Shown here: positions 17,304 through 26,030 of the stretch, one piece after another | How the letters are laid out: every line of letters starts with the position of its first letter | How positions within the stretch are numbered: the stretch's first letter is position 1 | From: Gp1-AA145 sp963757135 | GTDB lineage: Bacteria > Acidobacteriota > Terriglobia > Terriglobales > Acidobacteriaceae | NCBI GenBank assembly: GCA_963757135.1 | Contig: CAVWQE010000001.1 | Location: 1 to 64,000, forward strand | Length of the DNA: 64,000 nucleotides | Direction of reading: 5' to 3' | Made by a program: the position numbers and the translations under genes | The notes under the pieces: model-generated | Seen by the model: only the letters and a program-made list of their open reading frames with translations | Told to the model about the DNA's origin: nothing | Databases searched by the model: none

Positions 17304-18137
17304 CTAGGGCTTTACTATGATCTGCCCGATCATATGCTGCGCTTCGTGGAGAGTACATACATAACGGTAGGTGCCCGGCGTCCTGAATGTCTGTTCATAA
17401 GTTTGCCCCGGATTCAGAAACCCTGAGTCAAACCGCTTCGCACCTTTCGGCAGCTCAACATCCTTGGCATCTACCGCCCTGCGATCATCAGCTGTGACCG
17501 TGTGTACCTCGCGCGATGAGTTCTTCCACATAACGGTCTGGCCGGCCTTGACTTTAATGATTGCAGGCTCAAACACCAGCAACGAACCTGTCATATCTAC
17601 CACGACCGCAGGTTTGATCCGACTAGCCGCTGCGGAGGAAGTACTTGCGGGTGCAGCCTTCTCCTTCGCTGACTGCTTCCGCAGTTGTGTGAGCGACACC
17701 TTCACGTCGCACGTCGTCGCTAACATCTCCATAGTATCGACAACAAACACCGGAGAGTGATCCGGATCATAAATGTCGGATCCGGGCCCCAGATGTCCAG
17801 TCACGTGTACCAAGGCGTTTTTGTTATTTGCGAATAGCAGCGGATTCTCGGTGAGTAACATTGATCGAGCTTCCAATCGATAAATTTTGCCTGAGTGGAA
17901 CAGTGTTAGCTTCGGCATGAGCCCGTCAGCGGTGGTCAGGCAACCGTCTAGTTGTGCCCGTGCAGCCGATCTTGCGGTGTCTTTCTTCGGTTTCGTTGCT
18001 ACATCGTGTTCCGAGGCCGTCGGAGAACTCGTGCTTTGGGCCACCACACAGTTGGGAGCCAACGAGCCCAGGATGCACAGCAGGAACGCACAAACTATTT
18101 TCTCCGCTGCTCTCTTGTAGGAAACCACGATTGTCAT
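17304..18137 (-). CDS. Stand-alone exported cupredoxin with a GC...C domain
   Basis: After a signal peptide (start MTIVVSYKRAAEK; SLAPNCVVAQS near the cleavage site) comes a domain opening with LDGCLTT and closing FVVDTMEMLATTCDVK. A linker leads to a plastocyanin-like domain with VMWKNSSREVHTV and YRYVCTLHEAQHM. The His, Cys, His, Met set is complete for a type-1 copper site. The two-domain order is the same as the C-terminal third of the NirK-type protein at 12844-14751, so one was probably derived from the other. It is likely a periplasmic electron carrier or copper-binding protein. An alternative start lies nine codons upstream at 18164. Confidence 0.75.
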   Translation of the reverse strand: MTIVVSYKRAAEKIVCAFLLCILGSLAPNCVVAQSTSSPTASEHDVATKPKKDTARSAARAQLDGCLTTADGLMPKLTLFHSGKIYRLEARSMLLTENPLLFANNKNALVHVTGHLGPGSDIYDPDHSPVFVVDTMEMLATTCDVKVSLTQLRKQSAKEKAAPASTSSAAASRIKPAVVVDMTGSLLVFEPAIIKVKAGQTVMWKNSSREVHTVTADDRRAVDAKDVELPKGAKRFDSGFLNPGQTYEQTFRTPGTYRYVCTLHEAQHMIGQIIVKP

Positions 18138-18246
18138 AACGTTTACCTGAACTAATCCGAACATCAGTAAGGTCGATTCTGTCCAGCATTCCGTCGGCGT
18201 TGTAGCCCTCTTGCTTTCGTGCGGCTGCGGCAGACGTGAACGAATG

Positions 18247-18283
18247 CGCTCGAGTGAGCACTAAGAGGCAACTCGCTCGAGCG
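18247..18283. terminator. Strong stem-loop downstream of the 18299-18733 gene
   Basis: CGCTCGAGTGAG (18247-18258) pairs with CTCGCTCGAGCG (18272-18283) with a single mismatch and a 13-base loop. It lies just past the stop of the minus-strand gene at 18299-18733 and upstream of the next minus-strand gene. It has no long T-run. It may be a terminator or an mRNA-stabilising hairpin. Confidence 0.45.
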
Positions 18284-18298
18284 TCATAGTTGTGTTGT

Positions 18299-18733
18299 TT
18301 ATTTCATTTCCTGCTCTACCTGCGCCGGCGTGATGAGCCACTCGGTGATGTGATAGTGCGGCTCCTGTAGGCCTGGATGCCCAGGGTTGAAGTTCACATT
18401 GGTGTGGTCCACCTTGAGATCCAGGTCCGCGACCTTTTGGCCCAGGTCATTCCAATCCTTGTGCTGATCAAGGTCCTTGATCGAAATCATGTAGGTGACA
18501 TTGACCAGTTGGCCATTGTGGTTGTAGCCGAGATACGGACCGGCCGGCAGCGTAGCAGGATCAACATATAGCGTGCCCAAACCCGGCAGCCAGTCAGGCA
18601 GGCGCACCAGTGTGCTCACTTTCTTGAAATTCGCGGGGGGATTTGCCGTATTCCCCGCTGTGCTCTGCGCGGGGAGGGATGGCGTGAGCAGCAAACCGAC
18701 AACCGTGAGTGCGAGCAACCAGCTAAGTTTCAT
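18299..18733 (-). CDS. Exported protein of unknown function with a PHYHITEW motif
   Basis: The Met at 18733 is preceded by AAAGGAG at good spacing, so I chose it over the Met at 18805. A clean signal peptide follows (MKLSWLLALTVVGLLL ... LPAQS). The mature part of about 120 residues includes LPDWLPGLGTLYVDP, GPYLGYNHNGQLVNVTYMIS, and near the end HPGLQEPHYHITEWLITP. The His pair in PHYH could bind a metal, but that is a guess. It resembles exported proteins of the TTHB210-like type in layout, which I cannot confirm. It likely acts in the periplasm. Confidence 0.6.
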   Translation of the reverse strand: MKLSWLLALTVVGLLLTPSLPAQSTAGNTANPPANFKKVSTLVRLPDWLPGLGTLYVDPATLPAGPYLGYNHNGQLVNVTYMISIKDLDQHKDWNDLGQKVADLDLKVDHTNVNFNPGHPGLQEPHYHITEWLITPAQVEQEMK

Positions 18734-19138
18734 ACGATAGCTCCTTTGAAATTGAAAATACCTTTCTTGATCTCTGAAAACTGTTCTTGCGCTAACTACC
18801 AACAATCAAGTGTCGTCTCTTGCCGTTTGAATCGACAATAGACGGTTTGTACCGATCCGTAGGCACAATGTCACATGCGCATAAAGTTGTGAGCGCGGCA
18901 AATATTCGCCCTGGCCAGTGCTACGGTGGAGTGGCGAGTGTGGCGCTTTTCAGGATGGAAAGAGAAGCAGTTCCTGCTACGACGTGCTTGATGCGCGGAG
19001 GTATTTACTCTCACGATCGTTTTGTGTTGTCGCGTGGTCAGAATTGAGTTGATGCTGGTGAAGCGCTAATCCATAAGTCTTTCAATAGGGCGGGAAGCGG
19101 AACGTGAAAACGATCTTCCCGCTCCCACCCCTACTTCC
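18734..19138. other. Intergenic region without a supported gene
   Basis: About 400 bases separate the exported protein from the Hsp20 gene. Open frames here lack ribosome sites and family features. The promoter of the 18733 gene must lie in its left part on the minus strand. I see no strong repeat or hairpin. Confidence 0.4.
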
Positions 19139-19669
19139 TTAAGCCGCTTTAGGACCAACTGCATTTTTCTTGCCTGGGTTGACTTTTGCCAAGGTGACTT
19201 CCAGTACCTCATTTTCAATAGTGGCCTTCATATTGTGTGGATCTACCTCAGCAGGCAGCTCGAGAACCCGGAACATCTCAGCGGACATTTCTGCCTGGAA
19301 CACGGCTCTTCCGTTGTTTTGCTCCGAGGTTTGCTTCCCGGGCCGGACTATCAGTTGCCTCGGCTCGGCCCGCACTTCCACGTCTTTGTCCATCAAACCG
19401 CCGAGTTCGGCGCGGACCGTAACCACTCCATCTGTGTCAATGATTGACGCTGGAATTGGGGTCAGCAACTCGGATTCGGCGCGAACCCAGTCTTCACAGT
19501 CATGGCCGTGCTGAGATCCTCGGGCTTCAAATAGTTCATAGGCGCGCCGGGCGACCGCTGCTGAGATCAGCCGCGTTTGCTCGACCGAAGTACCACTTGC
19601 TCTGAGTTTGAAGTTGGCAGGTTGCGTGGTGGGCGGCGCAGACGCATTAGTTGTCATTGTGGTTTTCAT
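19139..19669 (-). CDS. DUF2934-Hsp20 fusion, small heat-shock protein
   Basis: The protein combines two modules. Residues about 35-70 (ISAAVARRAYELFEARGSQHG, then CEDWVRAESELL) match the DUF2934 motif. From about 75 an alpha-crystallin domain follows, with VTVRAELGGLMDKDVEVRAEPRQLIV split over two strands, ending EVLEVTLAKVNPGKK. It lacks the usual long phosphorylatable N-arm and the IxI-like tail is weak. It probably binds unfolding proteins in the cytoplasm. The Met at 19669 has GGAG seven bases before it and is preferred to the one at 19696. This domain pairing is known to me mainly from acidobacteria and relatives. Confidence 0.75.
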   Translation of the reverse strand: MKTTMTTNASAPPTTQPANFKLRASGTSVEQTRLISAAVARRAYELFEARGSQHGHDCEDWVRAESELLTPIPASIIDTDGVVTVRAELGGLMDKDVEVRAEPRQLIVRPGKQTSEQNNGRAVFQAEMSAEMFRVLELPAEVDPHNMKATIENEVLEVTLAKVNPGKKNAVGPKAA

Positions 19670-19750
19670 TACATTTCTCCATTTCGTTAAGTTCATCAGT
19701 GTTTATGAAGTTTGATCTGTGCGACGATAAGTTTTTTCAGTTCCCTTCCG

Positions 19751-20722
19751 CTAAGGTACGAACATGAAGTCATGGCTGGTGGCGCACTGAGCGGGATGAG
19801 AATAGAGCCATCCAGCTTTCTTTATGCGAGCCAACAACAGGTGGAAATAGATTAAACCGGCATAGGGTTGCCAGCCGGTAACGGCTCTGTGCACCCCGTC
19901 GTAGTCCAACGGTTTTTTCTTACGCAAGAATTGGGCTAATCTTTTGCGGGCGCCAACGTCATCTCCGGGGAAGATGTCCAATCTCCCGAGCCCCCGGAGC
20001 AAAACGTATTCCGCAGTCCACCGACCGACCCCTTTCAATTCCACCAGTCGTTCAAGCGCAAGTTGATTGTCGAGTTGAACCAGTGATTGCAGATTCAGTC
20101 GCCGATCACGAATCGCGGAACTGATATCTAGCAAGGCCCGTGATTTGTTGCCACTGAAACCGAGAGACTTTAATGAAAGTGCCTTCACCCCAGCAAGATC
20201 TGCCGCATCAGGGAAGGAATGCGCTGCATCCATCGCGTTGGCCGGCATCACGCCGGCTCGGTGGGCCAAGCGGCTAAGTAGAAGAATTCCCACTAGCAGC
20301 GAGAGTTGTTGGCATGCGATGCCATTGACCACTGCCTCGAACACCGTAGGAAATTGCGGTGGCTTGAGCCCGCGGAATTCCTCGACTAGCGGCTGAAGTC
20401 TTGGATCGCACGTTGCGAGCTTGTAAAAAGCTTTCAAGTCTTTATGCGTTCCCAGCATGCGTTCGAGCAATGCTCTTGCCGACTCTTCCTGCCGCACCGT
20501 GAGATGACCCCCTGACAAATCGACCTCCAACTGTGGCGCTTCTGGGCGGCCACTCTGGTGTACAGCCATTTCGACTGCTTTACGATCAATCATCAAGGTG
20601 CGCCGGTAGGTTTTCCCATCCCAGCGATCTACCGCGTTCTCCGGACGTCGACGAAGTGCCCAAACTGTGAGATCCAACCGAAACGGCGGTATGGGCGTGA
20701 TCGAAAATGATCGCTGACTCAC
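19751..20722 (-). CDS. alkA: AlkA-like DNA-3-methyladenine glycosylase II
   Basis: This base-excision repair enzyme removes alkylated purines from DNA. The helix-hairpin-helix motif LVELKGVGRWTAEYVLLRGL is followed by LDIFPGDDVGARK, which carries the catalytic Asp of the HhH-GPD superfamily. An AlkA-type N-terminal region precedes it. ACQQLSLLVG (about 136-145) is the conserved Q-Q-S helix region. At 323 residues it is somewhat longer than E. coli AlkA (282), with an extra C-terminal tail that may be read-through of a non-conserved end. It is transcribed alone on the minus strand, between Hsp20 and glucoamylase genes. Confidence 0.85.
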   Translation of the reverse strand: MSQRSFSITPIPPFRLDLTVWALRRRPENAVDRWDGKTYRRTLMIDRKAVEMAVHQSGRPEAPQLEVDLSGGHLTVRQEESARALLERMLGTHKDLKAFYKLATCDPRLQPLVEEFRGLKPPQFPTVFEAVVNGIACQQLSLLVGILLLSRLAHRAGVMPANAMDAAHSFPDAADLAGVKALSLKSLGFSGNKSRALLDISSAIRDRRLNLQSLVQLDNQLALERLVELKGVGRWTAEYVLLRGLGRLDIFPGDDVGARKRLAQFLRKKKPLDYDGVHRAVTGWQPYAGLIYFHLLLARIKKAGWLYSHPAQCATSHDFMFVP

Positions 20723-21199
20723 AGATGACCTCCAACTGGTTAGACCCGCCGACCCGCGCGACCAGAATTACCCGCGCGCGTTTTCACCTCGCCTCGGTGC
20801 TGTCACTGAATACCTCGGTGCCATAAGCTCATGCTCCTGCTAATGCTGACCTCATGCAATACAACGTTCGTTTCTATTGGCGTGACGGGTGTCATAAACC
20901 GAAGGAAAGAAACAAAGGCAGCAATGTCGTTAGGACGATCGTTTATCGGATAAGCTGCTTGGCTTGTTCAAAGCCGAGGATACAGCGAAGGGCGCATTGG
21001 GAGTTGTCCTCGAAACACGCCGTGACTGAAAAGGTTTCGCGCAACGCCGTGTTGCCTTCGCCGGGCACGACGTAGTAGCCCCTGTTAGCGCCACCTTCAG
21101 CCGCTTCACAGTATCGGGCCCACAGCGATGGTACTTCTTCTTTCTAGTCGCGTGAGGGCCTGCTCAAGCGGATCAGATGGTCAGTTCGGAGTTCACACT
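20723..21199. other. Intergenic region without a supported gene
   Basis: This 477-base gap lies between the glycosylase start and the glucoamylase stop. The one plus-strand frame in it (20854-21075) has no ribosome site, no hydrophobic or domain pattern, and biased composition. The glycosylase promoter should lie near 20730-20800 on the minus strand. Nothing else stands out. Confidence 0.4.
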
Positions 21200-23638
21200 C
21201 TAAGCGGCGACTGTACGGCTGTACTTCTGCTGGATACACACTTCGTAGTTGTGTCCCTCCCAGCGATTGCTGCCAGTCCAGAAAAACGTGAATTGCAGAG
21301 GAGCACTCTGATTGCCGTGGACGGCGATATCGGCAAACTCAATTCCCAGTCCAGTCGAAGTTGACGGAGTGTCGCTCGTCGAAAGCCAACCGTCATTGGT
21401 CCAATGCAGGCGAAATGACTCTGGCGCCTGAATTCGTAATACCTGCCCAGCGGTCACTTCTCTGACTTGGCGAGTGGGTTTCCAAATCTCTAAGTTCTTT
21501 CTTCCACGCTTTTCCAGGTAGCGTTCCGACACCACTGGAATCAAATCGAAAACGCGGCCATCCGCAACCGAACGCAACAGCTTCACATACTCAGCGTGGG
21601 CCCACATCAATGGCATGGCTGACCCCGCCGGCTGTCCAAAATACATGCCTGCCGACCCTACGTCGGGAGCATCCCAGATTTGCTCCGGCAACATCCTGCC
21701 TCTGAATGCAAAGTGTTCCATAGTACGAATCAGTTTACGAACATCACGCCCCGCAGCGAACTCATAATGCGCGCGCTCGCCCGTCAGTAACGGCCAAGCC
21801 CGCCCCTGCCCCCAGCCTTCAAACGGCCCACCGTCCGCGTGAGACCCGTAGCCGTCGTGGTTGTAGCGGCGCCAGCAGGGACCAAACGGGGTATCTACCT
21901 TTAAAACAGCATCGACGACTCGCAACGAGTCTTCCACGAGTGGATCGCCTGGCTTGCGAATACCGTACCGAACCAACTCGAGGAAACCGCCATCCACGAT
22001 GTCTTCCGCCGGGAACTGCCATGGCAGCCCCGGAGGGCGATTGTGAATGGTAAGGAGTCCGTGATTGGGATCCTCATCTGGTGAAACATCATCGACCGCA
22101 GCCGGATGAATGCGAATATAGTGACGTTTAATCCCGGGAACGAGGGATCCGTCGTTAGTAACAGTCCAGCTTTCGATGTGTGACTCCAGAAAATCCGCAT
22201 AGTCCAGCAAGAAGCTCGCGTCGTCCTGCTTGCCCCTCGCCCCCGCGAAATCTGCAGCACAGATCAGGGCAGCCACGCTGACCGCCAACGTAGACGGTGA
22301 ATATCCGCTGTTCTCTTCCCATCTCTCCTGCTGCGTGGCGGGCCCGTGCCGAACAAGATACGCCGCCGCGGAACGGACCATCGAGTAAGGATCGAAATCC
22401 CTAAGCGCATCCTTCTTCCACAAGTGCCAAGCCAGGAGAATTGGAAAAGCGACTTCATCGAGCTGAATACCTTGCCAATATGGGGTGCCGTCAATCCAGA
22501 AGTTCTGCGCAAATCCACCGTCGGATTGCTGGCTGCAAGCGAGATAAACCAGTGCACGTAACGGCGTGGCCCGATCATCACAGGCGAGTAGGGCTAAGGC
22601 GCTGTTCACCATATCTCGCGTCCATACCAGGTGATAGCCGCCGACGTCTTCGTCACCCTTGGCATTTCCCCACGGAATACTCGCCGATGCAATCAGCGCG
22701 CCGGCAAATGTCTTATCTTCATGTGCCAACAGCAAGTTTTGGCTGGCCCGATACAAGGTTCCTTGATCGCTCGAAACCCTATCCAACTTCTTCATGCGAT
22801 TACAGGCCCGCTGCCACTGGTCGACGAATTTCTCGCGATGTCTCGCGAATGGGGTCACCACCGATTGCTCAAGGGCCGTCACCGCACCGTGAAGACTGTC
22901 CCCAAATGCTATGCCAACCGTGAACTCCCGGCCGCCAGCAAGGTTGACTTCGCCGATCACGGCCACATTGCCGTCCTCGGCCCTGTCGAATTCCCAATCC
23001 AGTTCGAAGTCCCTGTGAAGGTCCTGCCATCCATCACTATGTCCGACATAGCCACATGAAGTCTTGCTGAATCCGACATTGGCCCCCATCGCAAGAAATT
23101 TGCCGGCCTTCCACGCTATCAAAACGTTTTGACCAGCAATCTTGAGCCGACGAGCTGAATTTCCATAGCCGCCGACTTCCAGGTGAGGCGCAAGTAGCGC
23201 ATAGATTCGCAATTTCTTCAGGAATTCAGGGGCGCCTTCCAGGCGCGTGTTGATTAGGACACATGACTCGTGAGGGTCGGAGATGATCTCTTTCACGAGG
23301 CGATAGCGGTGATCGCGGTCGGAGGTCGTCACTCGATACCCCAGCGCATCGGCTTCCATACTTTCAATTTCGGTGTCCAGATCACGCCGCTCTTCGTGAA
23401 AGAAACTCTCACCATCCGTAATCAGGAACTGCATATCCCTCGTTTGTGGATGATCGATTGTGGGATAGTAGATTTCGTTGAGAATCCCGTGCGATATGGT
23501 GAACCATACTCGGCTTGAGGTTGAATAAGCCGTTCCCACGCCTTCCTTCGAACTCGACGTCCATCTCGGCGGCATCCCCGGACGGCCGAAAGCCTCCTCA
23601 CGTAATTGACCCGTCCGATCAGCACTATCTTCTAGCAT
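21200..23638 (-). CDS. Glucoamylase, glycoside hydrolase family 15
   Basis: This enzyme releases glucose from the non-reducing ends of alpha-glucans or related oligosaccharides. The 812-residue protein has an N-terminal beta-sandwich domain (VWFTISHGILNEIYYPTID, DMQFLITDGESF) and an (alpha/alpha)6 barrel. Barrel signatures are GYHLVWTRDMVNSALALLA and ERWEENSGYSPST, whose Glu is the likely general acid, and PLMWAHAEYVKLLRS, near the general base. No signal peptide is visible, so it may act in the cytoplasm on glycogen-like polymers. No frameshift interrupts its 2.4 kb. It is not in an obvious glycogen operon. Confidence 0.9.
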   Translation of the reverse strand: MLEDSADRTGQLREEAFGRPGMPPRWTSSSKEGVGTAYSTSSRVWFTISHGILNEIYYPTIDHPQTRDMQFLITDGESFFHEERRDLDTEIESMEADALGYRVTTSDRDHRYRLVKEIISDPHESCVLINTRLEGAPEFLKKLRIYALLAPHLEVGGYGNSARRLKIAGQNVLIAWKAGKFLAMGANVGFSKTSCGYVGHSDGWQDLHRDFELDWEFDRAEDGNVAVIGEVNLAGGREFTVGIAFGDSLHGAVTALEQSVVTPFARHREKFVDQWQRACNRMKKLDRVSSDQGTLYRASQNLLLAHEDKTFAGALIASASIPWGNAKGDEDVGGYHLVWTRDMVNSALALLACDDRATPLRALVYLACSQQSDGGFAQNFWIDGTPYWQGIQLDEVAFPILLAWHLWKKDALRDFDPYSMVRSAAAYLVRHGPATQQERWEENSGYSPSTLAVSVAALICAADFAGARGKQDDASFLLDYADFLESHIESWTVTNDGSLVPGIKRHYIRIHPAAVDDVSPDEDPNHGLLTIHNRPPGLPWQFPAEDIVDGGFLELVRYGIRKPGDPLVEDSLRVVDAVLKVDTPFGPCWRRYNHDGYGSHADGGPFEGWGQGRAWPLLTGERAHYEFAAGRDVRKLIRTMEHFAFRGRMLPEQIWDAPDVGSAGMYFGQPAGSAMPLMWAHAEYVKLLRSVADGRVFDLIPVVSERYLEKRGRKNLEIWKPTRQVREVTAGQVLRIQAPESFRLHWTNDGWLSTSDTPSTSTGLGIEFADIAVHGNQSAPLQFTFFWTGSNRWEGHNYEVCIQQKYSRTVAA

Positions 23639-23771
23639 TTTGTCGCCTCATGGACCGGCTGCTTCTCATGCACATCGCGGTCGCATGGCGGTCCTCTTCC
23701 AGCGGAGAATGCTTACCCCCGCGGCTCTTTGACTGATCAATTGGCGGCAGAACTCTAAACAACAGAAATCA

Positions 23772-24908
23772 TCACTCCCGCCTGTACAATTCAGCATGGT
23801 TCTGGAGGAAACCCAGAATATGCCTGCGGGAGAAGATCCCCTCCAGCCGCCCGTTGGAGAGAACGGGCAATTGGTTGATATCCTCCCGGCTCATGATCTC
23901 AAGCGCCTGGATTGCGGGAGTGTCAGGCGCAATTGTCCGGAGTTGACTAAGCGGCCGCATTACAGCTTGCACACTCGTTTGTGCCCAGCGATCACGGTCA
24001 ACATGCTTGACCTCATTTGGGGTGATCAGCCCGGTTAATCGATCATTTTGAACAACCGCAAAGCAGCGACGTCCGCTCCGCAACAAGAATTCATGGACAA
24101 AATCTTGCAAGCTCAAATGGCCTTCCACGGTAGGGCAGTCGCGATCCATGACATCCGCGACAGGCCGCCCACGAAGCCCCTCCATGAGTTCTACTTGGCC
24201 GTAGCTGCTACGGGACGCATCCAGCAAGAACCACCCGATAAATGCCAACCAGAGGCCACCAAAATTTGCGCCTACGAAAAAGCGGTAAAGCCCAAGCATG
24301 ATAAATATAAAGGCAACTGCCTGACCCACTTGCGCTGCCAGTCGTGTCGCGCGATCGGCGCTATGAGTGATCCACCAAATCAGTGCTCGCAACACACGAC
24401 CACCATCGAGAGGATACCCAGGGATCATGTTGAAGGCGGCGAGCATGATATTGATGTAGCCGAGCCAGAGCAGCACAGCCCTGACGGGAGTGTTGGGTTC
24501 TGTGCCGGGCAACCAGCCGGACACTCTCGCTATTAACAGAAAAGCAAAGCCAATTACGAGACTGGCCAGAGGGCCAACGACCGCAATCCAGAACTCAGAC
24601 TTGGCGTCCGATGCTTCCGATTCAATCTGCGACACTCCGCCCAGAGCGAACAACGTAATCGAGCGCACCTTGAGGCCATACGCCTTCGCCACCAGCGAGT
24701 GTGCCATCTCATGTGCCAGGAGGGCCGCGAAAAACAGCAGACTCGTTATTATCGCGGCTGACCACACGACTGGATTACTCCATTGGGGCGTCACACTGTG
24801 AAAATGTCCAGTAAGAGAGAGCGTGATCAGCGCCGCGATGATGAACCAGCTGTAGTGCAGTCCGATCGAAATGCCGGCAATCCGACCAAACTTGATTTGT
24901 GCTTGCAT
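23772..24908 (-). CDS. Site-2-protease-type M50 metalloprotease with CBS pair
   Basis: This is an integral-membrane zinc protease of the rhomboid-independent regulated proteolysis type. HEMAH (about residue 66-70) gives two zinc ligands and the catalytic Glu; GYPLDGGRVLRAL supplies the Asp ligand. About six transmembrane helices span residues 10-230. Two CBS motifs follow (about 245-375; VADVMDRDCPTVEG, VMRPLSQLRTIAPDTPAIQAL), which usually bind adenosyl ligands. The length of 378 is typical for the S2P-CBS subgroup. The substrate is unknown. It is single in its transcription unit, with the broken hemerythrin gene just upstream. Confidence 0.88.
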   Translation of the reverse strand: MQAQIKFGRIAGISIGLHYSWFIIAALITLSLTGHFHSVTPQWSNPVVWSAAIITSLLFFAALLAHEMAHSLVAKAYGLKVRSITLFALGGVSQIESEASDAKSEFWIAVVGPLASLVIGFAFLLIARVSGWLPGTEPNTPVRAVLLWLGYINIMLAAFNMIPGYPLDGGRVLRALIWWITHSADRATRLAAQVGQAVAFIFIMLGLYRFFVGANFGGLWLAFIGWFLLDASRSSYGQVELMEGLRGRPVADVMDRDCPTVEGHLSLQDFVHEFLLRSGRRCFAVVQNDRLTGLITPNEVKHVDRDRWAQTSVQAVMRPLSQLRTIAPDTPAIQALEIMSREDINQLPVLSNGRLEGIFSRRHILGFLQNHAELYRRE

Positions 24909-24943
24909 TTTCGTGACCCTCGCGGAGTGTGAACCTAGAATCG

Positions 24944-25263
24944 CTACTTCGCACGCAACCGGTCTTCGTTGGCGTGGCCATCCACTCGACCACGTTCCCC
25001 ATTCAGCCGCGTACAGTACCCTTCTTCTGCCAGCAGCGAAAAAAGATAGCCCTCCTCTTTGTCTAGGTGACAGGCCTCCACAGAAATACAGAGGAATTCC
25101 GTAAGGTCGTCCAGAACTCCACCTTCAACTTCCTTCCCGGACCGCTGCTTCTCTGCGAGGACTGCCAATAGACAACCCACTCGATGATGCGATATTCGTG
25201 TTCCAATTGTTCCGTTGGTTTTGTGTCTTTCGTTCGTAGTACCCCCATTCCATTGCCAACCAT
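24944..25263 (-). pseudogene. Hemerythrin-like gene with a frameshift
   Basis: The N-terminal frame (MGVLRTKDTKPTEQ, LEHEYRIIEWVV) gives the first hemerythrin helix with its His ligand. The match then continues in another frame: LLAVLAEKQRSGKEVEGG, then DLTEFLCISVEACHLDKEEG and LFSLLAEEG, the helix with the H...E ligands. The switch happens near 25165-25175, where one base seems missing or two extra. Hemerythrins bind a di-iron centre and sense or carry oxygen or nitric oxide. A whole protein of about 105 residues would result from repair. The first start is probably GTG/ATG near 25248-25263. Confidence 0.65.
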
Positions 25264-25289
25264 GCTCCTCCTTGCACGTTAGGGAGAAG

Positions 25290-25667
25290 CTACGCAGCTC
25301 GGTGCACCCCACCGCGCCCGCTCATCTTAGCTGCCACGTAGGCCTTCAGAGCGACTGCGTTGTTGTGCTCCTGATCGTGGGAACTGTACACAAGTGTCAC
25401 ATGGCCGCGCCGGTCGGCCTGAAGGATCGGTTCCACAGTTTCGGGTTTCGCATTTAGTTCGGCAGAGTACCGTCGCTGAAACTCTGCCCACTTGCTTGGG
25501 TCGTGGCTGAACCACTGCCTCAGTTCAGTGCTCGGGGCCGCATCCTTTAGCCAGGCATCAAGGCGCAGGGCGGTCTTCTTCACGCCGCGAGGCCACAACC
25601 GCTCGACCAGGAACCGAATACCATCGTCCTTGCTGGCAGGATCGTAAACACGCTTAAGCTTGATCAC
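25290..25667 (-). CDS. DUF488 family protein, YeaO type
   Basis: The product has the core IKLKRVYDPASKDDG, RFLVERLWPRGV, LDAWLKDAAPSTELRQWF, WAEFQRRY and VTLVYSSHDQEHNNAVAL, which define DUF488/YeaO-like proteins of about 115-125 residues. Their biochemical role is not established; some are small cytosolic proteins with a possible DNA or nucleotide link. AAAGGAG precedes a GTG at 25667 by seven bases, so I prefer that start to ATGs further upstream. The gene follows the DUF4177-like gene by 13 bases and is probably in one operon with it. Confidence 0.8.
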   Translation of the reverse strand: MIKLKRVYDPASKDDGIRFLVERLWPRGVKKTALRLDAWLKDAAPSTELRQWFSHDPSKWAEFQRRYSAELNAKPETVEPILQADRRGHVTLVYSSHDQEHNNAVALKAYVAAKMSGRGGVHRAA

Positions 25668-25680
25668 AGTCAATCTCCTT

Positions 25681-25929
25681 TCACAATGCATCCTTCCGTG
25701 CAAGTGTCATGTTCGCACCCGCCTCAGGCTGTGCCGGTTCAAGACTCGGATATAACGGTCTCTCGGTCTTAAAGACCAGATGGTAGAGGGCATCGTTTTT
25801 CGGTTGCAACACCTGGACCAACTCCCATCCCTTCATGCCATAATCCTGCAGAATCTTCCTAAGTTCTTCATCAAAGTCAACGCTACCCTTGAGTTCTGTG
25901 CAGAGCGTTTTGTATTGCCATTGCGCCAT
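25681..25929 (-). CDS. Small DUF4177-like protein
   Basis: From the ATG at 25929 the protein reads MAQWQYKTLCTELKG, then LRKILQDYGMKGWELVQVLQP and ALYHLVFKTERP. This is the pattern of DUF4177: a short beta-alpha-beta domain with a GWELV motif. AGGAGGTGCCGAA before the ATG is a near-ideal ribosome site and rules out the longer reading from 26001. The function is unknown. It precedes the DUF488 gene in the same direction, with 13 bases between. Confidence 0.7.
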   Translation of the reverse strand: MAQWQYKTLCTELKGSVDFDEELRKILQDYGMKGWELVQVLQPKNDALYHLVFKTERPLYPSLEPAQPEAGANMTLARKDAL

Positions 25930-26030
25930 TTCGGCACCTCCTGGCGGTTGCCTGGGCTCCTGTGACTCATCCACGATGACCAGGGCCCTTGTGTTGGTCA
26001 TCAGCGAAGCCTCCGTTTGCTCCCTCTAAT

